NCBI RefSeq assembly: GCF_003989795.1
Contig: NZ_RZHG01000007.1
Span: 1 to 64,000 of the forward strand
Reading direction: 5' to 3'
Source of the DNA: Vreelandella andesensis
GTDB taxonomy: Bacteria; Pseudomonadota; Gammaproteobacteria; Pseudomonadales; Halomonadaceae
DNA: 64,000 nt
Below, piece after piece: positions 55,454 through 64,000 of the stretch; position 1 is the first letter of the stretch, and the number at the start of each line of letters is the position of its first letter. The notes beneath the pieces were generated by a model. That model searched no databases and was not told the DNA's origin. It worked only from the letters and a program-made list of their open reading frames with translations. A program made the translations under genes and the position numbers.

Positions 55454-56443
55454 ATGGCCACTATACGCCGTCAACTTATGTCATTAATTGAGCAGGGCGT
55501 AATACCCCCTGATCAAGTGCCACTAGCGGTTAAAGCGGCGGGAATTCGTCCGTCAACCCGAGAATGGGCGCTGTTAATTGACCGGCTGTTGCTGTGGCTG
55601 GGAGGCTTGTCGCTGGCCTGCGCGGTGCTGTTTTTTGTGGCTTTCAACTGGTCGGATATGGGCCGTCTGCCGCGTTTCGCGTTAGTGCAGGCCGCGTTGG
55701 TGTTGGCGGTGGGGGTAGCGGTATGGGGCAGCGCTAATGTGATGCTGTTTCGGGTGGCGTTAACCGCGGCGTTTCTGTTGGCGGGGGTATTGCTGGCGCT
55801 GTTGGGTCAGGTTTACCAAACCGGCGCTGACCCATGGCAGTTATTTTTCATTTGGGCATTGCTCACCCTGCCTTGGGTGGGGGTAGCACGCTTTGATGCG
55901 CTTTGGGTGTTGTGGCTAGGGCTTTTGAACCTATCAATATGGCTTTATAGCAGTACTTGGGGCGGTATTTTGGGCAGTGGGCTCTTTGCCAATAACGCGG
56001 GTTTATGGGGGCTGGTGGTTATCAACCTGGCGGCTCAAGCGGTTTGGGAGTGGGGCGCGCAGCGAAGGGGTTGGCCAGGGCGTTGGGCAGTGTGCTTGCT
56101 GGCACTGGGTAGCGGCGTACCGCTGACGCTACTGATGGTGGCGTGGGTGAGTGCGGAAACGTATGCGTTGACACCGATTGTAGTGGTATATCCCGTGTGG
56201 TTGGCAGCGTTGTATGGCGTTTATCGTCAGTGGCGGCTTGAGCTGTTTATGTTGGCGGGGGGCTGCGTATCAATCATCACGGTGGCCACATTACTGCTAG
56301 CCCGCACGGTGCTGTGGAAAGGAGGGGTGTGGTCAGGACAGTGGCATGAAGGCAGCTTGCTATTGCTAGCAGGTGCTGTGTTTGCCATGGGGGCGGCAGC
56401 GGTAACGTGGTTGAAACGATTAAACGCTGAGGACGTGTCATGA
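55454..56443 (+). CDS. DUF2157 membrane protein
   Basis: 329 residues. The N-terminal cytoplasmic DUF2157 part (about 1-45: RRQLMSLIEQGVIPPDQV...) is followed by about nine to ten hydrophobic helices with few charges. The function of the family is unknown. GGAGAG precedes the ATG. It heads a three-gene operon and overlaps the next gene as ATGA. Confidence 0.85.
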   Translation: MATIRRQLMSLIEQGVIPPDQVPLAVKAAGIRPSTREWALLIDRLLLWLGGLSLACAVLFFVAFNWSDMGRLPRFALVQAALVLAVGVAVWGSANVMLFRVALTAAFLLAGVLLALLGQVYQTGADPWQLFFIWALLTLPWVGVARFDALWVLWLGLLNLSIWLYSSTWGGILGSGLFANNAGLWGLVVINLAAQAVWEWGAQRRGWPGRWAVCLLALGSGVPLTLLMVAWVSAETYALTPIVVVYPVWLAALYGVYRQWRLELFMLAGGCVSIITVATLLLARTVLWKGGVWSGQWHEGSLLLLAGAVFAMGAAAVTWLKRLNAEDVS

Positions 56444-57534
56444 GCCAGCCCATAAATACCTTAAAGCAGCAATTAACGCTGGCGAGTGTTTCGTTGAACG
56501 AGCCTTCATCAACTGCATCGTTGCCATCTCCTTGGTTCGTGCGCGCTTTGCAGGCGTTTTCTGGCTGGTTAGCGGCGCTGTTTTTGTTGGGCTTTATTGC
56601 CACGGGTGTGGTGTTTGTAATGGAAAGCCCGTTGGTTTCTCTTGTGGTAGGCAGTTTGTTGATGGGTGGGGCGTTTGCGCTACTACGCGCAGCGCGAAGC
56701 GATGTGTTGGAACACATGGCATTGGCGTTTAGTTTAGCCGGACAGATATTAGTGGCTTGGCCAGCAGCCGAAATGTGGGGCGTCTCTGCAAACCTATGGT
56801 GGGTATTGCTGGCACTGCAGTGCGCGTTGGCGCTGGTCATGCCTAGTCAGGTTCACCGCAGTATGTCGGCGTTTTTAGCGAGTTTAGCATTGGCGATGGC
56901 GCTGGCGGCCCATGGGCTGGAACCGGTGGCAATTGGCTTGGTAGTACTGGTGCTTACGCTGCTCTGGTTGAATGAGTGTCGTTGGCCGGGGTGGATAAGT
57001 GCGATTCAGGCATGGGGGGTAGGCTTGTTAGCGGGGCTGTTGGTGCTTCAAGGGCAGGCGTACTCGGGTCAACGTGGCTGGTTCTTAGATTTGGGCGTTC
57101 AGTGGATTGGCCCATGGCTCGCCAATTGGCTGGGCATTGCGTTGGTGGCACTGGCCTTATCGGGTGTTATTCATCAGGCATTTCGTCAGCATTCTCAGCC
57201 TGCCATTGCGCAACGTTTGGCGATGTATGGCGCGGTTGCCCTAGTGGCGGTGTTATCTTTTTATATGCCTGGGTTTGGCGCTGGGGTGACCGTGCTACTG
57301 CTCGGGTTTGCGATTGGTCATTGGTTGTTAATGGGGAGCGGTGTTTTGCTACTTCTAATGGCGGTTAGCAGTTACTACTACTGGCTGGACGTGACGCTGT
57401 TGATGAAATCACTCATGTTGCTGGCCATGGGGGCGTTGTTGTTAACCCTTCGCTTGGCTTTGAAGCGTTGGTTGCTAAACCGGTGGTTAACATTGAATAA
57501 GTCCGTGGCGGTAGGAGATGCCAATGAGCAGTAA
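56440..57534 (+). CDS. DUF4401 membrane protein
   Basis: 364 residues with about eleven predicted membrane helices after a short polar N-terminus. It matches DUF4401 in position and pattern (WFVRALQAFSGWLAALFLLGF at about 30-50), always found next to DUF2157. Function unknown. The next gene starts before its stop. Confidence 0.85.
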   Translation: MSQPINTLKQQLTLASVSLNEPSSTASLPSPWFVRALQAFSGWLAALFLLGFIATGVVFVMESPLVSLVVGSLLMGGAFALLRAARSDVLEHMALAFSLAGQILVAWPAAEMWGVSANLWWVLLALQCALALVMPSQVHRSMSAFLASLALAMALAAHGLEPVAIGLVVLVLTLLWLNECRWPGWISAIQAWGVGLLAGLLVLQGQAYSGQRGWFLDLGVQWIGPWLANWLGIALVALALSGVIHQAFRQHSQPAIAQRLAMYGAVALVAVLSFYMPGFGAGVTVLLLGFAIGHWLLMGSGVLLLLMAVSSYYYWLDVTLLMKSLMLLAMGALLLTLRLALKRWLLNRWLTLNKSVAVGDANEQ

Positions 57535-58069
57535 CGTTAAGCGAAACCGTTGGATAGTGATTGCCGCTACTGCCATTGTGCTAGCGGTGGTTAACTGGGC
57601 AATTTGGCAGAAAGAGCATCATTTAGCTGAAGGCGAGATAGTTTACTTGGAGCTTGCCCCCGTTGATCCGCGCTCGTTAATGCAGGGGGACTACATGGCG
57701 CTTAGCTTTGCGTTGGCCGATCGTATCCGCATGCAGCGCGCGATCAATCGACATCAAGAGTCGGTTGTAAATGCAATGCAAACAGCAGCCAATGGCAGCG
57801 TGGTGGTTCGTTTGGATGAGGCATCGATTGCCCACTTCCAGCGCTTGGATGACGGTATGCCGCTAGGCGACGACGAAAGGCGTTTACGCTATCGGCTGCG
57901 CCATGGCGAAGTGCGTTTTGCCACTGATGCGTTCTTCTTCCAAGAAGGCCACGCCGAGCGTTTTGAGCCTGCCCACTACGGCCAGTTCCGAGCCAACGAA
58001 CACGGCGAGCTGCTGTTAGTGGCGCTACACGATGCGTCGCTAAACCGCCTAGGAGAGATGGAAAGGTGA
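57524..58069 (+). CDS. GDYXXLXY-domain protein
   Basis: 181 residues. One N-terminal membrane helix (about 9-28) and a periplasmic beta-rich domain with the eponymous motif LMQGDYMALSFALA (about 55-68); the C-terminal part keeps DAFFFQEGHAERFEPAHYGQFR, which is conserved in the family. Function unknown, but this DUF2157-DUF4401-GDYXXLXY arrangement is common, which suggests a complex. ATG 57524 with AGGAG six bases upstream is preferred over ATG 57518. Confidence 0.87.
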   Translation: MSSNVKRNRWIVIAATAIVLAVVNWAIWQKEHHLAEGEIVYLELAPVDPRSLMQGDYMALSFALADRIRMQRAINRHQESVVNAMQTAANGSVVVRLDEASIAHFQRLDDGMPLGDDERRLRYRLRHGEVRFATDAFFFQEGHAERFEPAHYGQFRANEHGELLLVALHDASLNRLGEMER

Positions 58070-58268
58070 TGTTTGTGTTGGCAAGCGTCATCTGTCGCAG
58101 TTAGCGGCGCGATCAGTATGGGTTGCTAGAACACTAGCTTCTTGCTCGATTGGAGAGCGTAGTCTGTACTTTATTCGATGACTAACATGGACGTTCGGCG
58201 TGGAACTGGTGGCTTTATTGGCCAGTTGGTGGTCTAAAATCGGCGCACTTTTCACTAATAAGGTTTGT

Positions 58269-59999
58269 ATGACTATAAACAGCTCGTGGCTTGTGTGGGT
58301 GGCAATGGTTGTCACCCTGGTGTTTTCCGGCCTCTGCGCGGCACAAACTCAAGGAGATGAGAGCGAGAATAAAAGATGGTTCGCCATTGATGCGCTTAAT
58401 GCAGGGTTAGGCGATCCGCCTGAAGAGGCTACGCGAATGTCGCCACGAGAGATGGTTCGCAGTTTTTTATCGTTCACCGAAAGCAAAAACTACGCCGCCG
58501 CAGCGCATTTACTTAATCTCAACGATATTGACCCAGGCGAACAGCAGGAACAGGGTGCTGAGTTCGCTAGGCAATTGGCTGAGGTATTAATGCGTGGAGA
58601 GTGGCTGGATGCGTCTAATATGTCCGGCCGTCAAGACGCGGCGATTGAAGACGCCTCTGGTCAAAACCCTCAGGCAGGCGAGCCTCAGCGCAATATTGAG
58701 CTGGCAGCCCTAACGGTAGATGGCCAAGCCTACGATGTTCGGCTGGGCCGCTACCGCGTGGGGGAAGAAGATCCTGTTTGGTTAGTGATGCCAGAAAGCG
58801 TGTCGTTTATTCCGATTCTTTACGAAGAGTATGGGCCTTCAATGTTGGAACGCTATATTCCCGAGCGGTTAAAAGCGTCGTTTGGCATGTTAAAAATTTG
58901 GGAATGGTTAGCGATCCCGATTTTTTTAATCGTCATTGGCACGGTGGGAGTGATCACTTACTACGCTGTTGGGCTAGTGGCTCGTCTCCTACCTTCGGGC
59001 GTATTTACTATTTTTGCCGATCAAATTGGCGTGCCCGTGGCGATGATTGTCATGTCGCTGGTAACGCAGATGCTGCTGGACTACGTCGTATCGTTTTCCG
59101 CCATTGCGACGACAACGTTCCGTGTTCTGTTGATCTCTATTATGGCCTGGGGCGCAGGTGTCATTGCGCTGAGCTTGGTCGACACGATCATGCTGCGCTT
59201 AACACGACGCCTAGTCGGGGAAATTGATGACACCAAGCCCAGAGACCAGCGAAAGCTGTTAACCTCACTGTACGCACTGCGCCGCGCTATTATTCTGATC
59301 GCCGTGACTGGCGTATCTATCTATATCCTGGGCCAGGTTCAGCTCTTCGAAACCCTTGGCTTGTCTATCCTGGCATCTGCCAGCGTATTGGCAGTACTCG
59401 TCGGTGTGGCGGGCCAAACGGTGCTTGGTAATATTCTCTCCTCTTTTCAGCTGTCGTTTGCCAAACCCATTCGTATTGGCGACCTAGTAATCTTTGAGGG
59501 CGAGTGGTGTTATGTCGAAGGCATCTTTTATACCTTTATTCGATTGAGGTCATGGGACGAGCGGCGTTTGATTGTCCCCGTCACCTACTTTACCTCTAAG
59601 CCTTTCGATAATTTATCGGTGAAGAGTACCAAGATGTATCGATCTCTGGTGCTGACGCTCCACCTTAATGCCGATGTAGGACTGCTAAGAGATAAGTTTC
59701 TCGAATTCGCTAAAGAGGAAGAGAGCGTTATCGAGCACCACAAGCTGTTGTGTTACGTGACAGCGCAAACCGGCACGGCCCAAACCATCACCTGCTATTT
59801 AATGACGTCAGACCCCATGGCTGGCTGGACAGCCGAGATGAACTTGCGCGAGAAGCTACTAGCCTTTATCCGCGATAACCATCCAGAGTGGTGGCCCAGG
59901 GAAATCGTGGTTATCAGCCATGAGGACTTTGCGCGTGGAGAAGCTCAAGGAAAACGCTCGCAGAAAGCGGATAGCGCTGATGAGCAGCCGTCTAAATAG
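58269..59999 (+). CDS. MscS-family mechanosensitive channel
   Basis: 576 residues. A signal peptide (about 1-26, ending SGLCAAQ) is followed by a ~180-residue periplasmic domain, then several membrane helices, and the MscS pore/beta region (ILASASVLAVLVGVAGQTVLGN, then SFQLSFAKPIRIGDLVIFEGEWCYVEGI) at about 390-440. A cytoplasmic alpha/beta domain and a short polar tail finish it. It resembles larger YnaI/YbdG-type MscS homologues and would release solutes on hypo-osmotic shock, useful in a halophile. ATG 58269 with AAGG six bases upstream is preferred over GTG 58200. Confidence 0.9.
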   Translation: MTINSSWLVWVAMVVTLVFSGLCAAQTQGDESENKRWFAIDALNAGLGDPPEEATRMSPREMVRSFLSFTESKNYAAAAHLLNLNDIDPGEQQEQGAEFARQLAEVLMRGEWLDASNMSGRQDAAIEDASGQNPQAGEPQRNIELAALTVDGQAYDVRLGRYRVGEEDPVWLVMPESVSFIPILYEEYGPSMLERYIPERLKASFGMLKIWEWLAIPIFLIVIGTVGVITYYAVGLVARLLPSGVFTIFADQIGVPVAMIVMSLVTQMLLDYVVSFSAIATTTFRVLLISIMAWGAGVIALSLVDTIMLRLTRRLVGEIDDTKPRDQRKLLTSLYALRRAIILIAVTGVSIYILGQVQLFETLGLSILASASVLAVLVGVAGQTVLGNILSSFQLSFAKPIRIGDLVIFEGEWCYVEGIFYTFIRLRSWDERRLIVPVTYFTSKPFDNLSVKSTKMYRSLVLTLHLNADVGLLRDKFLEFAKEEESVIEHHKLLCYVTAQTGTAQTITCYLMTSDPMAGWTAEMNLREKLLAFIRDNHPEWWPREIVVISHEDFARGEAQGKRSQKADSADEQPSK

Positions 60000-60004
60000 C
60001 AGTA

Positions 60005-60102
60005 AATAGGCAACTGTGAATAGGCAACTGTGAATAGGCAACTGTGAATAGGCAACTGTGAATAAGCCGCTTTGAGTAGGCAGCTTTGAATAGACAGCGG
60101 CA
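60005..60102. repeat. 14-bp tandem repeat (minisatellite), about 7 copies
   Basis: AATAGGCAACTGTG is repeated four times without change (60005-60060), then in three degraded copies (60061-60102). It lies five bases after the MscS-type gene stop and just downstream of the truncated end of the Aas-type gene. A 14-bp unit is not a multiple of three, so it is unlikely to be coding. Confidence 0.95.
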
Positions 60103-60119
60103 AGCGCCGCTGCTTATTT
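60095..60119. terminator. GC hairpin between the MscS-type and Aas-type genes
   Basis: CAGCGGC (60095-60101) pairs with GCCGCTG (60106-60112) around AAGC, followed on the + strand by CTTATTTT. A moderate bidirectional terminator candidate for two convergent genes. Confidence 0.55.
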
Positions 60120-60133
60120 TGCTGAGACTTTGG

Positions 60134-63100
60134 CTATGTACACAGCGTCAAGAAACCATCTTTATCGATAAACCCTTTGTCGTCTGTGACAAACCAGTGC
60201 TGGTCGTCGAGTTCTTTGATGGCGGCGGCGGTGCGTTTCGGGTCGTTTAGGTAGCCCTGCATTACCTGGGGGCCGCTGATCAAAATGATGCCGGCTTCAC
60301 CGGTTGGCTGTTCTACAAAGTTTTCCGGCTCCACAATTTTAAAGCTGGTGCCGGGAAGTGGCATCCCCACAGTGCCCGCTTTATTGCCTTGCTGTATCTG
60401 CTGATTATGCCTGCCCAGTGCATCCGGCAGGTTAACCGATGCGACGGGCGCGGTTTCAGTTGCGCCATAGCCGATGTAAATCGGCTTATGGAATTTATGC
60501 GTGAAATCATTGCATGCGCTTGCATTCAGGGGGTCGGCACTGATCACCACCGCCCGTAGGCTTTCCAGCATGCGTGGGTTCACGTTTGAGCTGTGGTTCA
60601 ACCGCTGTAGAAAGCCTGTTGTGCCAAACATCAGGGTGGCTTTGTGCTTGGCGACAGCGCTGGCAATACCGGAAAGGTCGTCTGGGTCTGAGTGGCAAAC
60701 CAGCGGAAGACCTTCTATCAGTGGCAGTAATTGGGTAACCGTGAGACCAAAGGCATGGAACAGGGGCAGCGACCCCATCACCACATCATCGTGCTGGGTG
60801 TTAAGAACATCAGAGATCTGCTTGATATTGGCCATTAGATTGCGGTGGCTGAGCATGACGCCTCTAGGCTGCCCTTCGTTTTGACTTGGAAACACAATGG
60901 CAGCGGTGGCTTCAGTATCTCTATTGTGGCAATAAAGGCGTTGAAGCAGCCACGTAGGTAGCAGGCGGACAGCAAGCCATGTGCTGATGCGTTCACTACG
61001 GTGGATGCCAGCTTGTAAATCTTCCAGGTAAATCGTTTGCGTATTAGCCAGCCGCTGGCTGATGTTGTGCCCTTGTTGATCAAGCTTTTCAACGAAGTGA
61101 CGCGAGGTAAACACAGTGTCGATGTTGGCCTGAGTAAGTGCCGAAATAAACGCTGCTTGGTTAGCGGTGTTATTGAGGTTGACCAAGGTTTTACCCGCTA
61201 GAAGTGTTGCCATATTGGCCAACACGCCCATGCTGCTATTGGGCAGCAGTAGGCCCACGTTTTGCCCTGGAGCCAGTGTGTGAATACGCTTGGCAATAAG
61301 CAGGCTGGTGGTAAGCGCTTGGCCTGCGGTAAGCGTGTGGCTAGCAGTAAACGTTTGACTAATAGAGTCGGTGAGGGCGGGCGCACTGAGGTTGCGTTTG
61401 ACGCTACGAATCCAGGCGTCGGGCAGCGAGGGCAGTTCATCGATAGCATGTTGCCACGAGTTCGTTGCTTGTTCGAAGATGCGCTGTTTGAGCACGTCGG
61501 CAGGGGTATCTTTAGGTAATGGCTTACCAAACGCGACGACAACCGAGCGATGGATAGGGGCATTACGCAGCTCTTTTAACTTGCTGGAGGAGCGAGAAAA
61601 CTGACTACCCCAAAGTCCGCGCAGGTAAAATGGCACAATGCGGACCTCGGCGTTTGCCATCTCACAGGCTCGTTCGTAGCCCCGGCGAAGTTCACCTAGC
61701 TGGCCGTTGTGACTAATCGCACCTTCTGGAAAAAGACATACTACTTCACCGTTATTCAACTGTTCAGCAACGGCGGCTAAGGCGTTATCGGCGCCTGCGC
61801 CCCGTTCAATAGGAATGCAGCCCAGCGCTTTGAAAAACCAACGTAAGTACCAACGTTGATAAATATCCTTCAGCATGACAAAGCGGACAGGTCGAGGGCT
61901 GGCAATTTGCACCATCGCCCAGTCTACCCAGCTGATATGGTTGCCAAGTAGCAGCACCCCACCTTGGGCAGGCAGGTTTTCCAGCCCATGCACATCGACA
62001 CGATAGCGGCGGGTAATCAGAAAGCTGAGCAGAAAACGCACCAGACTTTGGGGCAGTTTGAAGATCGTGTAACCACCTCCCACCATGGCAACGATAGCCA
62101 CTAGCAGCAGCAGATAGTGGCTATCCACACCGGCTAGGGCGAACAGCGCGGTCAGCGCTAGAAAGCCCAGCATGGAAAGGTTCTGAATCCAGTTGTTAGC
62201 AGCTAAAACGGTGCCTAGTTCATGGTCTGAAGCGTGGAATTGAATCAGTGCATTGAGCGGTACAATAAATAGCCCGCCCATCGTGCCAATAAACACAAAG
62301 TTTAGCGCTTGGCTGGTAGTTGTGGTGAGCAGTGGCAGGCACCACAGGCCAACGGCAACCCCAACGGCCCCTAATGGAATCAAACCGGTCTCAATGCGGT
62401 TACGAGAAAGTTTGCTGGCTAGCAGTGATCCTAGTGCAATCCCAATACCACTAGCGGCAAGAATTCCTTGAAGCACCAAAGTGTTATCAATGTTGAGCGC
62501 ATCCTTGGCATAAGCGGGGAACGCGGCGAGCAGCACCTGGCCCACCGACCAGAAGGTCGCAAGGCCGATAATGGACAGCCGCAGTACCGGTTGGCGGCCC
62601 AGAATGCTCAGGTTGTCTTTTAGGGCCGTGCCCTTGATGTAGCGCTGCCAAGTGAGCGGGGTCGTAGAGGGCTGCGCGTTATCCAATTTCAGTCGATAAA
62701 GCGCTATTACTTGGATGACGCTGTTCAGTACCAGCAGCCAACCCAGCGGCGCGATGTTGCGCAATAACTCGCTGGGCGTTTGAGCGTTAGTTAAAATCCA
62801 GCTTTCAAACAAGGCGGTAAAGACCACGGTGCCTGCCAAAATGGCACCAATAGTGACGGCCTGAATAAGCCCATTGGCCTCTGCCAGGCGCGGTTTGCCA
62901 AATAGCTTTTTTACCAAGCCGTATTTCGCGGGAGAGTAGAAGGCTGATTGAATTGCCAAGACCAGCGTCATGGCAAACGCCAGCCAAAACCAGCCTTGGT
63001 AGTAAGCGGCAGTGATGCCCAGTGAAACGGCAACAGCGGCCCAGGCGGAAACCCTTAGAATACGCACTTTGGGGTAGCTATCTGCCACGTGGCCTGCCGG

Positions 63101-63292
63101 GCTAAACAGTAATATAAACGGCAGAAGAATAAGCCCATTGACCAGTGCAGTGAGCACTACCTGAGTTTCTCCGTTGTAGCTTTTAAAAATCGTGTTTTGA
63201 ATAACGATTTTATGCCCTAAATCTACAAAGGCATTTAAGAAAATGGCAATTAAATAGGGCCAGACACCGACGATGCGAAGTAGAGGTTGCAT
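60134..63292 (-). CDS. LplT-Aas type fusion: MFS flippase + acyltransferase + truncated acyl-ACP synthetase
   Basis: 1052 residues. The first ~425 residues are an MFS transporter of the LplT (lysophospholipid) type. A PlsC-like acyltransferase follows with the HX4D motif NHISWVDW (His452, Asp457) and FPEGAIS. The last ~400 residues are an AMP-forming ligase fold. This part looks damaged: the phosphate-binding motif reads PSQNEGQPRG (802-811) instead of TSGSEGxPKG, and the chain stops right after DKGFIDKDGFLT, where the family continues with the DRYSRFAK hinge and ~100 further residues with the catalytic Lys. It should still flip and acylate lysophospholipids in the inner membrane, but probably cannot make acyl-ACP. 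AAGGCG lies near the ATG. Confidence 0.88.
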   Translation of the reverse strand: MQPLLRIVGVWPYLIAIFLNAFVDLGHKIVIQNTIFKSYNGETQVVLTALVNGLILLPFILLFSPAGHVADSYPKVRILRVSAWAAVAVSLGITAAYYQGWFWLAFAMTLVLAIQSAFYSPAKYGLVKKLFGKPRLAEANGLIQAVTIGAILAGTVVFTALFESWILTNAQTPSELLRNIAPLGWLLVLNSVIQVIALYRLKLDNAQPSTTPLTWQRYIKGTALKDNLSILGRQPVLRLSIIGLATFWSVGQVLLAAFPAYAKDALNIDNTLVLQGILAASGIGIALGSLLASKLSRNRIETGLIPLGAVGVAVGLWCLPLLTTTTSQALNFVFIGTMGGLFIVPLNALIQFHASDHELGTVLAANNWIQNLSMLGFLALTALFALAGVDSHYLLLLVAIVAMVGGGYTIFKLPQSLVRFLLSFLITRRYRVDVHGLENLPAQGGVLLLGNHISWVDWAMVQIASPRPVRFVMLKDIYQRWYLRWFFKALGCIPIERGAGADNALAAVAEQLNNGEVVCLFPEGAISHNGQLGELRRGYERACEMANAEVRIVPFYLRGLWGSQFSRSSSKLKELRNAPIHRSVVVAFGKPLPKDTPADVLKQRIFEQATNSWQHAIDELPSLPDAWIRSVKRNLSAPALTDSISQTFTASHTLTAGQALTTSLLIAKRIHTLAPGQNVGLLLPNSSMGVLANMATLLAGKTLVNLNNTANQAAFISALTQANIDTVFTSRHFVEKLDQQGHNISQRLANTQTIYLEDLQAGIHRSERISTWLAVRLLPTWLLQRLYCHNRDTEATAAIVFPSQNEGQPRGVMLSHRNLMANIKQISDVLNTQHDDVVMGSLPLFHAFGLTVTQLLPLIEGLPLVCHSDPDDLSGIASAVAKHKATLMFGTTGFLQRLNHSSNVNPRMLESLRAVVISADPLNASACNDFTHKFHKPIYIGYGATETAPVASVNLPDALGRHNQQIQQGNKAGTVGMPLPGTSFKIVEPENFVEQPTGEAGIILISGPQVMQGYLNDPKRTAAAIKELDDQHWFVTDDKGFIDKDGFLTLCT

Positions 63293-63426
63293 GAAATGAC
63301 GCCTTGTAAACCAGAAGTTAGGACACTTTCGGTAACTGGTGATAATGTTGCAACTGTTGCGGTCAAAGTTGTGTTATTTGGGCTTTAAGGTATCGTTATA
63401 CGCTACTTTATCTGTTTGGAGGTGAG

Positions 63427-64000
63427 GTGTCTCAGACAAGCGCACTTATTGATACCTTAAAACGCCAGCTGCGCTCTCAAGGTAAAACTTACGCGGATGT
63501 GGCGAGTTGGCTTGAGTTAAGCGAAGCCTCAGTCAAGCGGCTGTTTGCTGAGCAGCACATCACCCTAGAGCGGCTAGAACGTATTTGCGATCAGCTTAAC
63601 CTGGAATTCTCTGAGCTGGTGCAAGCCATGCAAGAAGAAGAGCACCGCTTGCAGGAGCTTACTCAGGCGCAAGAGCAGAGCATAGTCGATGATCGTGAGC
63701 TTTTTTTGGTCGCGGTGTGTGTCATTAACGGCTATCGCTTTGATGAAATTCATCGTCAGTATCAACTCAGCGAGGCACAGTGTACTCGTCAGCTGCTGGC
63801 GCTAGAACGACTAAAGCTGATTGACCTATTGCCGGGCAATCGAATCCGACGACGAGTGGCCGCTAATTTTCGCTGGCGACCTGGTGGGCCTATTCAGCGG
63901 TTTTTTCAGCAATATATTGCCACGGAATTTTTCCACTCACGTTTTGATGGCGACAACGAAAAGCTTATTGTGCTGAACGGCCTGCTTTCCCATGCGGGTA
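63427..64000 (+). CDS. XRE-like transcriptional regulator, 3' end beyond window
   Basis: An open frame of at least 191 codons starts at GTG 63427 with GGAGG four bases upstream and runs off the window end. The N-terminus is a lambda-repressor-like helix-turn-helix: LIDTLKRQLRSQGKTYADV then LELSEASVKRLFAEQHITL (about 7-48), then LERICDQLNLEFSELV. A longer region follows with a second possible helix-turn-helix (DEIHRQYQLSEAQCTRQLLALERL, about 118-141), as in halomonad/pseudomonad XRE regulators of about 250-270 residues. Its target is unknown. It diverges from the Aas-type gene. Confidence 0.8.
   Translation, partial: MSQTSALIDTLKRQLRSQGKTYADVASWLELSEASVKRLFAEQHITLERLERICDQLNLEFSELVQAMQEEEHRLQELTQAQEQSIVDDRELFLVAVCVINGYRFDEIHRQYQLSEAQCTRQLLALERLKLIDLLPGNRIRRRVAANFRWRPGGPIQRFFQQYIATEFFHSRFDGDNEKLIVLNGLLSHAG

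Overview
The window is an ordinary, densely coded chromosomal stretch of a gammaproteobacterium, most likely a halomonad (Halomonas/Vreelandella type). This is inferred from protein character and gene order (oadGAB, ccmA-I, smc-zipA-ligA, a fused LplT-Aas gene, a very long ZipA linker) and moderate GC; no 16S gene is present. No prophage, CRISPR array or intact insertion sequence was found.

Layout. 1-200: 3' part of tRNA-Arg(ACG) with terminators. 217-4842: dusC, then the divergent sodium-pumping oxaloacetate decarboxylase operon oadGAB. 4962-6183: yigZ and a LexA/UmuD-like S24-domain gene with two tandem SOS boxes in front of it. 6325-13494: the complete cytochrome c maturation operon ccmABCDEFGHI. 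13528-22274: smc, an 870-bp gene-free gap, zipA, ligA and a yheU-type gene. 22268-28546: mnmC, the yciI/rnm(yciV)/yciO group, a voltage-gated-type K+ channel with a zinc ribbon, and a CYTH triphosphatase. 28681-32093: PhoU-like protein plus Pit phosphate transporter, then argA. 32336-36458: glutamine-type ABC transporter glnHPQ in one operon with a C45-type Ntn hydrolase/acyltransferase and an RpiR-family regulator.

36838-39362 holds a tiny highly charged protein and a three-gene envelope-stress-like cluster (coiled-coil membrane protein, YqjE-like, DUF3618). 39410-44067: xseA, guaB, guaA. 44165-48896 is the most accessory-looking part: small unknown ORFs, a GIY-YIG/DUF4357 protein, a ParDE toxin-antitoxin pair, a class II Fic protein, a PhzF-family enzyme and a DUF1330 protein. 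48992-55177: an uncharacterised membrane protein, a MerR-type metal regulator divergent from an SO_0444-type metal permease, a LysR remnant, msrPQ and a two-component system. 55454-59999: DUF2157/DUF4401/GDYXXLXY operon and an MscS-type channel. 60005-63292: a 14-bp tandem repeat next to an LplT-Aas fusion whose acyl-ACP synthetase domain is truncated and has a degenerate P-loop. 63427-64000: start of an XRE-like regulator that runs off the window.

Most noteworthy: (1) an SOS-box-controlled LexA/UmuD-like protein whose catalytic serine is replaced by arginine and which carries a GLSQ repeat instead of a DNA-binding domain; (2) an operator GAGCCGA-N13-TCGGCTC found both in front of fic and as a perfect longer palindrome 2.1 kb away in a gene-free gap; (3) the decayed synthetase half of the Aas fusion beside a minisatellite; (4) a ~86-bp nested inverted repeat between yciO and the K+ channel; (5) a C45-type hydrolase embedded in a glutamine transporter operon.
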